Origin: Hyphomicrobiaceae bacterium
Lineage (GTDB): Bacteria; Pseudomonadota; Alphaproteobacteria; Rhizobiales; Hyphomicrobiaceae
Assembly (NCBI GenBank): GCA_020442165.1
Contig: JAGRKV010000043.1
Location: forward strand, 1-32,166
Direction: 5' to 3'
DNA: 32,166 nt
Translations under genes and position numbers: made by a program
The notes under the pieces: model-generated
What the model saw: only the letters and a program-made list of their open reading frames with translations
Databases searched by the model: none
What the model was told of the DNA's origin: nothing
Shown: piece after piece, positions 1-8,859 of the stretch
Layout: each line of letters starts with the position of its first letter
Numbering within the stretch: the stretch's first letter is position 1

Positions 1-72
1 CGCCGTCCGCTCGCGGCCAATTTAGTGCGTGGATGGCCTGCGCAGGCGACTGACGGTGCTCCAACAAATCTC

Positions 73-127
73 TGGTGCGGACGGAGGGACTCGAACCCTC
101 ACGGCGGTTAAGCCTCGGGATTTTAAG
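73..127 (-). repeat. attL: displaced 3' end of tRNA-Leu
   Basis: This 55-bp segment is identical to 32040-32094. Read on the minus strand it runs from the anticodon loop through the variable arm and T arm to CCA, but the 5' half of the tRNA is missing (128 onward does not continue the tRNA). It is therefore the original chromosomal 3' end left behind after insertion, not a functional tRNA. The integrase starts about 150 bp away. Confidence 0.92.
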
Positions 128-150
128 CCGAGTAAGCTCATTGCGCGCTG

Positions 151-168
151 CTGCGTAATACTGCGTAA
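151..168. repeat. Tandem CTGCGTAA pair beside attL
   Basis: CTGCGTAA occurs at 151-158 and 161-168, exactly 10 bp apart, about one helical turn, between attL and the integrase. Spacing and position suit binding of an integrase arm domain or a directionality factor, or control of the int promoter. This is positional inference only. Confidence 0.35.
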
Positions 169-233
169 GTGTTTGATTTTTCTGGCTTGATCTACGTGGT
201 TCTTCCCTTGAATTCCCGCTCGTTCGCGCCAAA

Positions 234-255
234 GTGCTCGCTAATTGCTCGCTAG
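234..255 (+). repeat. End-proximal repeat, left copy (candidate integrase arm sites)
   Basis: A 22-bp sequence identical to 31961-31982 in the same orientation. It contains the subunit TGCTCGCT twice, 11 bp apart. In the excised circle the two copies would flank the 55-bp att core, as arm-type binding sites of tyrosine integrases do. It lies just upstream of the integrase start codon, so bound protein could also affect int expression. Confidence 0.6.
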
Positions 256-278
256 CAACCAGCACGAGGACAACGCGC

Positions 279-1508
279 ATGAGTACCGCCGTACGACTGA
301 CCAAGCGTCTGGTTGACGGGATGAAGCCTGGCGACACGTTACACGATGCCGAGGTGAAAGGCTTCGCCGTCCGCTGTCAGCGCCGCTCTCGCGTCTACCT
401 CTTGCGCGTGCGCCTGAATGGTCGCCAGCGCTGGATCACCATCGGCCAACACGGCGCACCCTGGACCGTTGAAACCGCGCGCGAGGAGGCGCAGCGCCTC
501 TGGGGCAAGATCCGTTCGGGCATTGACGTCGTTGCCGTGCGGGAGGCCCAACGCAGCCGCCCGACGGTGCGTGAGTTGTGTATGCGATTCATGGACGAAC
601 ATTCCCGCCAGCACAACAAGCCCAACACGATCCTCGGGTACGAGCGCAACAATCGCAACCACATCCTCCCGATTTTGGGCGACCGGCTGGTGGCCGACAT
701 CACGCGTAAGGATATTGAGGATCTGAAACGCAAGGTCCGTGATGGACAAACCCACCGCAAAACCATCGCCAAGCGGGAAGGGGGGACGGGAGGCTTGGAC
801 GTCACGGGCGGCCCTGGCGCCGCCAACCGGACGCTGGGCCAACTGTCCAAAATGTTCAACCTGGCCGAGCTGTGGGGCTGGCGACCGGAGAACTCAAACC
901 CCGTTCGCCATGTCATCCGCTACAAGGGGCGCAAGATGGAGCGGTTCTTGTCCACCGAGGAGCTGACGCGCCTTGGTGACGTCCTCAACCGCTGCGAAAC
1001 GGAGAGTACGGTGGCGCCTGCCGCTATTGCTGCCATTCGTCTCTTGATTTACACCGGCGCTCGCCGGGGTGAGATCCTGACCTTAAAGTGGTCGTATGTT
1101 GATTTCGAGCGGCGCATGTTGCTCCTCCCGGACAGTAAGACCGGCGCCAAGCCGATCATGCTCAACCAGCCTGCAATTGACGTCTTGAAGAGTATCCCTG
1201 TGTTGGCAAACAACCCTTGGGTGCTCACGGGCCGTCTGGCGGGGGATTGCCTGCAGAATATCGAAGGACCGTGGAAGCGGATCCGAACCGCTGCCGGTCT
1301 TGAGGATGTTCGTCTTCATGACCTCCGACACTCGTTTGCAAGTTTCGCCGTACTGAGTGGCGGCACACTCCCCGTCATCGGTAAGCTATTGGGTCACACC
1401 ACCCCGCTGACAACAGCCCGTTACGCCCATCTCGCCCACAGTCCCGTCAGCGAACTTGCTGAAACAACGGGTGCTGCTTTGGCGCAGGCGCTCGGGCGGC
1501 GCGCTTAA
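279..1508 (+). CDS. int: Tyrosine recombinase, P4/CP4-type site-specific integrase
   Basis: This 409-residue integrase is expected to insert and excise the element at the 3' end of tRNA-Leu. Residues 1-90 fit the arm-DNA-binding domain common in P4-like integrases (DUF4102 type), about 95-205 the SAM-like core-binding domain, and 220-400 the catalytic domain. Visible catalytic residues are R262 (in TGARRGE), K287, H347-x-x-R350, H373 (LGHTT) and the nucleophile Y382 (RYAHL), so it looks intact. I chose ATG 279 because GAGGA at 266-270 is well spaced from it. An in-frame GTG at 234 would add 15 residues but falls inside the end-proximal repeat. The gene sits next to attL and reads into the island, as usual for tRNA-targeting islands. 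Confidence 0.95.
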   Translation: MSTAVRLTKRLVDGMKPGDTLHDAEVKGFAVRCQRRSRVYLLRVRLNGRQRWITIGQHGAPWTVETAREEAQRLWGKIRSGIDVVAVREAQRSRPTVRELCMRFMDEHSRQHNKPNTILGYERNNRNHILPILGDRLVADITRKDIEDLKRKVRDGQTHRKTIAKREGGTGGLDVTGGPGAANRTLGQLSKMFNLAELWGWRPENSNPVRHVIRYKGRKMERFLSTEELTRLGDVLNRCETESTVAPAAIAAIRLLIYTGARRGEILTLKWSYVDFERRMLLLPDSKTGAKPIMLNQPAIDVLKSIPVLANNPWVLTGRLAGDCLQNIEGPWKRIRTAAGLEDVRLHDLRHSFASFAVLSGGTLPVIGKLLGHTTPLTTARYAHLAHSPVSELAETTGAALAQALGRRA

Positions 1509-1546
1509 GTGCGTCCAGGCTCACCAGGAAGCAGATGCTTCGGCTT

Positions 1547-1660
1547 CCGCCCGTCTCAAGCCGAGGCCTAGCCGATGGCCTTTCCCTATCAAGGGCCGCT
1601 GCGCTTGAACCCTTGATGGGGGCCCGAGGCCGATCGGCTTAAGGGGCCTCGGACGGGCGG
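1547..1660. terminator. Nested inverted repeats between int and hsdR
   Basis: This lies between the convergent ends of int (+) and hsdR (-). The outer arms pair CCGCCCGTC (1547-1555) with GACGGGCGG (1652-1660) and CCGAGGCC (1561-1568) with GGCCTCGG (1645-1652), with a short bulge. Inside, ATCAAGGG (1588-1595) pairs with CCCTTGAT (1610-1617) around a 14-nt loop. There is no clear U-tract, so it may be a bidirectional transcription barrier rather than a classical intrinsic terminator. Confidence 0.5.
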
Positions 1661-1686
1661 CTCCGGGAAGCAGTAGGCTAGCTGTT

Positions 1687-4600
1687 CTAGTGAAACACCG
1701 CCCGGTCGGGCTGCGTGAACGCATAGGCATAGACCGCATCACTCAGGGAGCCGATCTCGTCGTCGCTATAGCTGTCGGGCAAGCCTGCATCTTCGCGATA
1801 AAGCGCGTCATAGATGATGGTGCGCACCTGATCGCGGGTGCTCTCCTTCCGCCGCCAACCCTGAATCTGTTGCTCGATGCGCTCCAGTTGTGCGTAGAGA
1901 TCAACCGCCACCTTCTTGATCTTCTTGATGTCGCCTGGCGTTAGATCAGGTTTCTTCAACAGGTCGAAGATCGCCAACGCCTCTTCGGAGAGGTTTTCGC
2001 GGACCGCCCGTTGGTCTTCCTCGCTCAGGCTGGCGACAAACCTCAGAATCTTTTCCCAGGTCTGCTCAATCGTGACACGGTCCTTCTCAGCGTTGTACTC
2101 GGCCACCAGCTCCTCGTAGTGTTTCTGGAAGTTGGTGCGCAGCGGATTCTTGGCCAGCATCGCAGCTAGCCGCTTTTCGATGGCATCGAGCAATGCGCGC
2201 GTTTGCGTGTTCTTGGCTTTGCTGCGCTCGAACTCCTGTCTCAGGCGATCGAAATCAATTGCGGAGATGTCATAGATCTTGGCCTCGCTCGGTCCGGTGG
2301 GGGTTCGAGGCACGATGGCGTCCGCCACCACCCCATGCAGCGCCTGAATGATGTGTGAGATGTTCGCTTCCTCGCGATCCTCTTCGAGGCTGTTGTAGAT
2401 GTAGTTGATGGCCGCGTAGAGCGGGCGGCGAGTGAGCACGCCTGAATTGGTCAAACAGGATTTGAACTTCGCGAACACCGCCCGGGCCATAATCTCGAAG
2501 CGTTTGCGGCTTTCGTCGTTGGTGTTGATGACTTCTTTGGCATCAATCAGCGCCTTGTTACGATCGAACCCTTCGCGTTCGATGAGTTCATCGAGATTCA
2601 CGTCGCGATCGGCTAGGAACGTGCGCACTAGGCCAATTGCTTCATCCAGTTGCGCCAGAAGGTCTTCTTCCGGCTTCAGCGGATCGACCTCTTCAGGCAC
2701 CACCTCACCACCGGTATGGCCTCCAAAGGTGGCTAGTGCCTTGCGTAAGTTTTTGAGGATGCCGCAGTAATCGACGATCAGACCGTTTTCCTTGCCATCC
2801 TTGACGCGGTTGGCACGGGCGATGGCCTGCATCAACGTGTGGGCCTTGAGCGGCTTGTCGAGGTAGAGCGTCGCCAAGCTCTTCACATCAAAGCCCGTGA
2901 GCCACATCGCGCAGACAACGGCAATGCGGAACGGGTGGTTGTCATCCTTAAAGGCCGATTCCGCATCAAGCCGCGTGCCATCCGCCAGTGTGAACCCTTC
3001 CTTGAGCAGCCGGCGATGCGGGGTGATGTCGATGTCCCATTGACGGAACTTGGCGACTTCCCCTTGTTCCTCACTGACGACCACGGCGGCCAGCGTGTCC
3101 TTCATCCAGTTAATCTTGCGCTGTGCGGCGATCGCTTCTTGCTCATCGTTGATTGCTTTGAGCTGCCCCTCGCATTCTTTGATCTTGGCGTTCCAGGCTT
3201 CGATGATGAGCGCATGCATGCGAGCGCAGGTGACCTTGTCGATGCACACCAGCATCGCTTTGCCGCTTTCCCAGCGGGTGGAATAGTGGTCGACGAAGTC
3301 CTTGGCGATGGCCTCGAGGCGGTCCTTGGCCGTGATGATATGGTATTCTTGTTTGAGGGCCTGTTCGAGGCGTTGATAGGCGTCAATGTTTGAGGAAAGC
3401 TCGGCTTCAAACTCCTCCAGCTTTTCAGCGATGCGTTCGTTCAGCTCGCTGTGCGCGAGATTTAGCTTTTCGCCACGTGCATCATAGAAGAGGGGGAGGG
3501 TTGCGCCGTCATCCACCGCGCGCTTGAACCCGTATTTTGAAATATAGCCACCAAATACCTGTTTGGTGATCTCGTCGCCCTTCATCAGTGGCGTGCCTGT
3601 GAACCCAATATAGCTGGCGTTGGGCAGGGCTAGGCGCATGTTGAGCGCTAACTGGCCGTATTGGGTGCGGTGGGCCTCATCGCTCATCACGATGATGTCG
3701 GCGCGGTCGGTATAGGGTTGATCCTTGGGTACCGGCTGGTTGAACTTCTGAATCAGGGTGAACACATAGGCGGCGTGCTGGTCTGAAAGCTTGGCCTTGA
3801 GGTCGTCGCCGCTACCGGCGCGCACGTCGTCGTTATCGCTGACCGCCCCCGTACCGACGAAGGTACGGTAGATCTGGTTATCAAGGTCCTCGCGGTCGGT
3901 GAGCACCAGGAAGGTGAAGTTGCTGCCAACCTTGCGGTGGATCTTCCGCGCGAAGAACACCATCGAATATGATTTTCCGGCACCTTGGGTATGCCAGAAC
4001 ACGCCGATCTTCCCGCCGAGGTCCTTGCGGTTCTCGACGGCCTTGAGCGCCTTGTTGACGCCGAGGAACTGCTGGTTCTGCGCGACCACCTTGATGGTCT
4101 GGCCGGCGGAATCGTCGAAGAGAATAAAGTTCTCGACCAGGTCGAGGAAGTTGGTCTTGTCGCACACACCTTTGAGCAACGTCTCCATGGCGACGCTCCC
4201 TGTCTCGTCTTCGTCGAGACGTTTCCACTCGCGGAAGAACTTGTAGGGCGCCGTGTATGAGCCGATCTTGGCTTTGTCGCCGTTGCCGAGGATTACCATC
4301 GCGTTGTGATGGAACAGGTGGGGGATCGTGTCGCGGTAGTCGGACAGGTTCTGGTCGTAGGCGCGCTGGAGGTTTTTGTGGAGGTTCTTCACCTCGATAA
4401 ACAGCAGCGGCAGGCCGTTGACGAAGCCGATGATGTCGGCGCGGCGGCGGTAGAGTGTGCCTTTGATCCAGAGTTCGCGGACACAGAGGAAGTGGTTGTT
4501 GGTCGGGGTGTCGAAGTCGATAACCTTGAGGGTGCGGGTTTCCATGCCGCCCTTGGGCGAGCGGTAGCTGACCTTCACACCGGTGCGGACGAGGTCGTAC

Positions 4601-4908
4601 ATCTCGCGGTTGGTTTGCAGGGGGGATTGGGTAGCGGCGGTTTCGGTGAGGTCGCGGATGGCGTTGCTGTAGGCTTCCTCAGGGAGACCCGGGTTGAGGT
4701 GGGTGAGTGCGTGGTGGAGGTGGCGGGTGAGCACGGCCTCGTTTTCCACTTTGCGGCCGAGGTTGGTTTTGCCATCTGTGCGTTGGCCGAGTGGGCCGGG
4801 GTCATTGAGGATTTCGGTGTTGTAGGCGAAGAGGCTGTCCCAGCCTAGGGCGTCCCGCAGATAATCGGCGGTGGGTTGTTGGGCGAGGTGGTCTTCGTTG
4901 AACCTCAT
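1687..4908 (-). CDS. hsdR: Type I restriction-modification system, restriction subunit R
   Basis: This 1073-residue motor and nuclease subunit translocates DNA and cleaves unmethylated DNA once bound to the M2S complex. The N-terminal nuclease core is visible as D158 and E172-x-K174 (in LLFIEVKN). The SF2 motor shows Walker A GAGKS at 309-313, DEAH at 410-413 and FTGTP at 436-440. The C-terminal 300 residues are helical, as expected for the M-binding region. Length fits the family (about 1000-1100). The start overlaps the hsdS stop in an ATGA arrangement (4905-4908), so the operon is translationally coupled and R is made last. No lesions are seen. Restriction is probably active if M and S are functional. 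Confidence 0.95.
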   Translation of the reverse strand: MRFNEDHLAQQPTADYLRDALGWDSLFAYNTEILNDPGPLGQRTDGKTNLGRKVENEAVLTRHLHHALTHLNPGLPEEAYSNAIRDLTETAATQSPLQTNREMYDLVRTGVKVSYRSPKGGMETRTLKVIDFDTPTNNHFLCVRELWIKGTLYRRRADIIGFVNGLPLLFIEVKNLHKNLQRAYDQNLSDYRDTIPHLFHHNAMVILGNGDKAKIGSYTAPYKFFREWKRLDEDETGSVAMETLLKGVCDKTNFLDLVENFILFDDSAGQTIKVVAQNQQFLGVNKALKAVENRKDLGGKIGVFWHTQGAGKSYSMVFFARKIHRKVGSNFTFLVLTDREDLDNQIYRTFVGTGAVSDNDDVRAGSGDDLKAKLSDQHAAYVFTLIQKFNQPVPKDQPYTDRADIIVMSDEAHRTQYGQLALNMRLALPNASYIGFTGTPLMKGDEITKQVFGGYISKYGFKRAVDDGATLPLFYDARGEKLNLAHSELNERIAEKLEEFEAELSSNIDAYQRLEQALKQEYHIITAKDRLEAIAKDFVDHYSTRWESGKAMLVCIDKVTCARMHALIIEAWNAKIKECEGQLKAINDEQEAIAAQRKINWMKDTLAAVVVSEEQGEVAKFRQWDIDITPHRRLLKEGFTLADGTRLDAESAFKDDNHPFRIAVVCAMWLTGFDVKSLATLYLDKPLKAHTLMQAIARANRVKDGKENGLIVDYCGILKNLRKALATFGGHTGGEVVPEEVDPLKPEEDLLAQLDEAIGLVRTFLADRDVNLDELIEREGFDRNKALIDAKEVINTNDESRKRFEIMARAVFAKFKSCLTNSGVLTRRPLYAAINYIYNSLEEDREEANISHIIQALHGVVADAIVPRTPTGPSEAKIYDISAIDFDRLRQEFERSKAKNTQTRALLDAIEKRLAAMLAKNPLRTNFQKHYEELVAEYNAEKDRVTIEQTWEKILRFVASLSEEDQRAVRENLSEEALAIFDLLKKPDLTPGDIKKIKKVAVDLYAQLERIEQQIQGWRRKESTRDQVRTIIYDALYREDAGLPDSYSDDEIGSLSDAVYAYAFTQPDRAVFH

Positions 4909-6044
4909 ACGAGGATGCTCCCGTTCATGAGGCGGGGGAGGAGGAGGTCGCGGGCTTTTGCGAGGGTTTCCGATTGATTGACCAGAATGTCGACCTGCTC
5001 CGTTATTGGCTCCGCAACCTCCATGAAATCGTGTTGAATTTGGTGAGTTGGAATAAGTATTTCCGGAGCTCCAAGGACAACAGCACTCGCATTCGGTTGA
5101 GCGGCACCACCAAGTCGGGCGGCAATCTGGGCCTTGTAGAGTTCAGATTCCATATAAACCGAAGCTAGGAGGGGTCTTATGCGCTCGCCAAACCTGAAGC
5201 GCACTAGATAGGAAGCAAAGACGGATTTTTCATTCATGCGACCGATGCGGCGAGCCCAACCCGTTGTGGCGCCGGTACGTGCTACGACGATATCGGCGGG
5301 ATCTAGAAGAAAGCGGGCCAACTTGCGATCAGGCATCTCGCAAAATGGAACGCTACCCCAGTTGATAGGCCCGCCAACAATGTCGGTGATTCTCAGAAAT
5401 CGTGGTCCAATATTGTCGGAGCTTGCACTAGCAGTGTACCCGTAGTCGACGTTATCTGCCGCTTTAGTAAGAGACATTTTGAGCCACCCCTCCGGTACAC
5501 CATCGACAACTTTGACGTGCTCGTGGCCGGGGAAGCGTAGGCGGACGAACCACTCGCGGTAAATCTCGCGCGCGGCTTGCTCTAACAGCGCGATGCGGCG
5601 GCGGTTGTTTTCGATGAGGTCGTCGTAGGCGGAGAGGATGCTGACGATGCGGCGCTGAGTATCTGGATCTGGCCTCTTGACCGGCAAGCAGTGAGCAACA
5701 TTTCGATCTATACCTGGAACAGCAGCCTTGTCGCTCTTGTAGTTCTTGAGCACGCTTCGAAGGAAGTAAGAAATAAAGCGTGGTTGATTGCCTTTAAAAT
5801 CCACAACATAAAGAGAGGTATTGAGGGGCCAATAATCATCCTCGATAAAATATACCTCTCCGAGGGTGCCGTATCGACCGGTTACGACGCCCGGGGCCTT
5901 GGCCTTTGCCTCATTATGCCATCCTGTGATTCCTGAGGATGATACGACTGGGACGGGTCCATCTCGGCGTAGTCGATCAGGCAAGTCATGACCGCGCTGC
6001 AATTTAAGGACGTCACCAAGGAAACATTGAGTCCACTCGGTCAT
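4905..6044 (-). CDS. hsdS: Type I restriction-modification system, specificity subunit S
   Basis: This 379-residue subunit reads the bipartite target sequence for both methylation and restriction. The layout is typical: target-recognition domain 1 (about 1-130), a conserved helical spacer (about 132-180), target-recognition domain 2 (about 185-335) and a C-terminal helix near 345-375. The first half resembles the common TRD opening (start MTEWTQCFLGDV). It overlaps hsdM (ATGA at 6041-6044) and hsdR (ATGA at 4905-4908). Base composition in the TRDs, notably about 5030-5460 and 5690-5930, looks more A+T-rich than in the flanking hsdM and hsdR. That is usual for S subunits, whose TRDs are swapped by recombination. 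The recognition sequence cannot be predicted from here. Confidence 0.93.
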   Translation of the reverse strand: MTEWTQCFLGDVLKLQRGHDLPDRLRRDGPVPVVSSSGITGWHNEAKAKAPGVVTGRYGTLGEVYFIEDDYWPLNTSLYVVDFKGNQPRFISYFLRSVLKNYKSDKAAVPGIDRNVAHCLPVKRPDPDTQRRIVSILSAYDDLIENNRRRIALLEQAAREIYREWFVRLRFPGHEHVKVVDGVPEGWLKMSLTKAADNVDYGYTASASSDNIGPRFLRITDIVGGPINWGSVPFCEMPDRKLARFLLDPADIVVARTGATTGWARRIGRMNEKSVFASYLVRFRFGERIRPLLASVYMESELYKAQIAARLGGAAQPNASAVVLGAPEILIPTHQIQHDFMEVAEPITEQVDILVNQSETLAKARDLLLPRLMNGSILV

Positions 6045-8092
6045 GCGCCAAGCTCCTCGAAGTTCTTGGCGATCTTGGCGGCCACCTCGACGGCCTCGTC
6101 ATTGAGTCCCTGCAGCTCTAGGTGGATGTTGCGCAGCGTCTCTTCAAAATCGAAATCTTCGTCATCCTCCTGTGGTGCGACGCCGACATAGCGGCCGGGG
6201 GTCAAACTCCAGTCGTTGGCCCTCAACTCGTCGTGGTCGACAAGCTTCACAAGGCCGGGGACATCGCGGAGTTCGGCTTCAGGGAACCGCTCAATTAGCC
6301 AATTGGCATGCTTCCAGAAGTAGCGGGGCAGTTTGAGTTGCTCGACGGTGGATTTGCGGACAGCATCCAGTGACTTGAGAGGATTGCCACGGCCGTTAGT
6401 TTTGCCGCCCTCAACAATACGTCCCAGCAGCTTGAAGAGGTGGTCGGCCTGTTTGATGAGATCGCGGCTGGTGTTGGCGAGTGCTTCGGCGTCGGCCGCG
6501 AACGCGGTCAGGCTTCGCATAGAGCGTTCGGTGACCTCCCAAGCCTTGATGAGCTTATCGACCAGGCCGCCTAAGGCTTTGAGGTCGGTTTCGAAGGTCT
6601 CGAAGGCCTTGCGCGCCTCGGTGGCATTTTCGTCCTTGCCACCGGCGTGGGCGGCGATAGCTCCTTTGAATGCGTCGACCAGGGGCGCCAGAGGGGCGTG
6701 TGTTTCTTCGTGGTCGTCGTCGATGGCAAGCTGGCCGGTACAGCGTTGGCCTTCTTCCAGGGCGTGTTCGAGGTGCTCTTCCAGAAGTTCAAAAAAGCGT
6801 TCTTGCTCGCCGCGATAGAGCCAGACGATAGCAGTGAGGTTTTGCTGCTGCTCCGGTGAGAAATCATAGATCTTGCGCGTCACCTTGCGGTTTACGTTGC
6901 GCGCGTCGATCATCAGCACCTTGCCCTTGTGCTGTTCGGGCTTGGCTTTGTCGAGGAACCACAGTTCGCAGGGAACGGTACGTGTGTAGAAGAACCCGCC
7001 CCGGATCGCCATCATGATCGCCACGTGGTCGGCGGCGATGAGTTTCTCGCGGACTTTGGCTTCGTCGTGGCCGGCGGAAGACGCTTGCGAGGACATGACG
7101 AAGCCGGCGCGGCCGGTCTCGTTGAGGTAGGCGTCGAAGTAGCTGATCCAGAGGTAGTTGCCGTTGGAGAGCTTGCCCTTCTTGTTGACGCCTGGGAGGC
7201 CGTAGAGGGTGCGGGGGTCGTTCTTGACCTTCTCGGCGTCGACTTCGTCGACGTTGAAGGGAGGATTGGCCATGACGAAGTCACACGTGCCGACCAGCTC
7301 GTGCGGGTCGTCGTAGTAGCTGATGGCTTTCTGGATATCGCCTTCGAGGCCGTGGACGGCGAGGTTCATCTTGGCCAGGCGGATGGTGGTCGGGTTCTTC
7401 TCCATCCCGTAGAAGGTGACCTTGTCCATCGGGTTGAAGTGCTGGTGCTCGATGAAGTGGGCACTTTGCACAAACATGCCGCCGGAGCCGCAGGCGGGGT
7501 CGAGCACGGTGCCGTGGTCGGGTTCGATCACGTTGGCGATCATTTGCACCAGCGAGACCGGCGTGAAGAACTCGCCACCGTCATGGGCCTTCTGGTCGGC
7601 AAACTGGGTGAGGAAATACTCGTATATGCGGCCAAAGACGTCGCCGTTGGCCTTTTTCAGCGCCGGATCGTTGAAGGTACGGATGATGTCGCCGAGGACA
7701 TCGTTGTCGAGCTGCTGGTACTCCTGTTTGGGCAGCGTGCCTTGCAGGCTTTCGTAATCTGCTTCGATTGAATCCATGGCGTCGATGATCGCCTGGGCGC
7801 GGTCCGCCGAGTCCGGAAGGCTTGCCAGGTGCTCGAACTGCGCGTGAGGCTGCAGGAAGATCGCGCCCTTTTGCGAGAAGTCGGCTTTCGTGAGGTCGCG
7901 CGCTTTGCCGCCACGTTTGGGCAGGTTGGCTTCAACCTGGTCTTTGACCTTGAGATAACGGCTGTAGGCGTGCCTGAGGAAGATCAGCCCCATCACCGGC
8001 ATGAAGTATTCGTTGCTGGCGAAGTTGGAGTTGGCGCGCAGATTGTCGGCGCTTGACCACAGCCGCTTTTCAATGGCTCCGAAGTGATCCAC
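6041..8092 (-). CDS. hsdM: Type I restriction-modification system, N6-adenine methyltransferase subunit M
   Basis: This subunit methylates adenine in the target set by HsdS, using S-adenosylmethionine. Counting from GTG 8092 (683 residues), GEFFTP is at 173-178, the SAM motif DPACGSGG at 198-205 and catalytic NPPF at 276-279. The N terminus has the conserved HsdM helical domain (IEKRLWSSADNLRAN), and the C-terminal 200 residues are helical. The frame stays open to a TTG at 8236, but that TTG coincides with a good -35 box, so it is unlikely to be the start. GTG 8092 has GGGGG upstream and puts the conserved domain at the very N terminus. ATG 8185 is the alternative. The stop overlaps hsdS (ATGA), making this the first gene of the M-S-R operon. 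Confidence 0.93.
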   Translation of the reverse strand: MDHFGAIEKRLWSSADNLRANSNFASNEYFMPVMGLIFLRHAYSRYLKVKDQVEANLPKRGGKARDLTKADFSQKGAIFLQPHAQFEHLASLPDSADRAQAIIDAMDSIEADYESLQGTLPKQEYQQLDNDVLGDIIRTFNDPALKKANGDVFGRIYEYFLTQFADQKAHDGGEFFTPVSLVQMIANVIEPDHGTVLDPACGSGGMFVQSAHFIEHQHFNPMDKVTFYGMEKNPTTIRLAKMNLAVHGLEGDIQKAISYYDDPHELVGTCDFVMANPPFNVDEVDAEKVKNDPRTLYGLPGVNKKGKLSNGNYLWISYFDAYLNETGRAGFVMSSQASSAGHDEAKVREKLIAADHVAIMMAIRGGFFYTRTVPCELWFLDKAKPEQHKGKVLMIDARNVNRKVTRKIYDFSPEQQQNLTAIVWLYRGEQERFFELLEEHLEHALEEGQRCTGQLAIDDDHEETHAPLAPLVDAFKGAIAAHAGGKDENATEARKAFETFETDLKALGGLVDKLIKAWEVTERSMRSLTAFAADAEALANTSRDLIKQADHLFKLLGRIVEGGKTNGRGNPLKSLDAVRKSTVEQLKLPRYFWKHANWLIERFPEAELRDVPGLVKLVDHDELRANDWSLTPGRYVGVAPQEDDEDFDFEETLRNIHLELQGLNDEAVEVAAKIAKNFEELGA

Positions 8093-8207
8093 GTCGTGTG
8101 CCCCCGTCTGACGATTCGAGGCCGATGATGCCTTTACTGGTGCGGTAGGGGAAGCCGATAGAGCAGGGCGTGAGATAATTGGCATACAACATTCATTCTT
8201 TGTACGC

Positions 8208-8236
8208 ACATTATCGAGGAAATGGTGGCTTGGCAA
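8208..8236 (-). promoter_or_regulatory. Predicted sigma-70 promoter for hsdMSR
   Basis: On the minus strand TTGCCA (8236-8231) and TAATGT (8213-8208) are separated by exactly 17 nt, close to the sigma-70 consensus. Transcription would start near 8201, upstream of both plausible hsdM starts. This argues against the TTG at 8236 as an initiation codon. Confidence 0.6.
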
Positions 8237-8288
8237 GGATTTGCGGGCGGTCGCCGTACCTGGTCGAGACGCAGATTAGAGCGCAAGG

Positions 8289-8606
8289 TTAGTAGGTCGG
8301 CTTGCGAGGGTTTGAGTGGTGCCACGCTTCCAATGGTAGAGACCGCAGATACTGATCAGCCTCCACCAGCCCGTCATGGCTGGCGGCCCACATGATGTGT
8401 TCGCGTAGGCGTTCAGCTTTCGCCTCGTTCGAGGTGCCATGCCATGCCGCAAGCACGAGTGGTGGCGACGGTGTGAATCCAGATGCTGTCCGCGCAGCGA
8501 ATGGAAGACTTTCCCAAAAGGTTTGCCAATCCAACGGACGAGGACAGACCCGATCGCCTGACTTCACGTAACTCAGCAGTGCTTGGAGGGTAGCATCAGG
8601 GTCCAT
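8289..8606 (-). CDS. Small hypothetical protein upstream of hsdM
   Basis: This 105-residue soluble protein has no recognised domain, signal peptide or membrane segment. It is rich in W, L and A (motifs PLDWQTFWESLP and LPLEAWHH), which looks like genuine protein sequence. ATG 8606 is preferred. A TTG eight codons upstream is possible, but no strong Shine-Dalgarno marks either. A TATACT just upstream (about 8632-8637, minus strand) may be a -10 box. It runs in the same direction as hsdMSR, about 200 nt upstream of hsdM with a separate promoter between, so it may be an accessory or controller gene or simply an unrelated cargo gene. Function unknown. Confidence 0.6.
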   Translation of the reverse strand: MDPDATLQALLSYVKSGDRVCPRPLDWQTFWESLPFAARTASGFTPSPPLVLAAWHGTSNEAKAERLREHIMWAASHDGLVEADQYLRSLPLEAWHHSNPRKPTY

Positions 8607-8859
8607 CGGCGGTGCTCTTGCGGTTGTCAAAAGTATACAGAAACAGACATCCGCCGGGATGCACCGAGTCTGGTCGCGTTGCCGAACTCGGGTGTCCGCT
8701 TAGGGGCGATCAGTGGCTGGTTGCAGGCTGACGTCAATCGTCAAGAGTGAGCCAAAGCAGAAGCCTAGCCGAATCATGATAATTGATCAGCAGGATGATT
8801 ACGGCGCCACGAGGTAATCCGAGCCAAGTGATTTCGGCCGACTTGCTCCTTGACGACGA

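Noticed and set aside
73..127. A second tRNA-Leu gene at the left end
   Set aside because: Only the 3' part is present. The 5' acceptor and D arm are missing, so it is an att remnant.
1505..1515. TAAGTGCG at the end of int as a second nick site
   Set aside because: It matches only part of the RSF1010 core and lacks the adjacent palindrome and a nearby relaxase. The site at 16046-16070 has all three.
6929..7771. 280-codon plus-strand frame opposite hsdM
   Set aside because: It is a mirror frame of the methyltransferase gene, Val/Gly/Asp-rich with no motifs. The opposite strand carries clear catalytic motifs.
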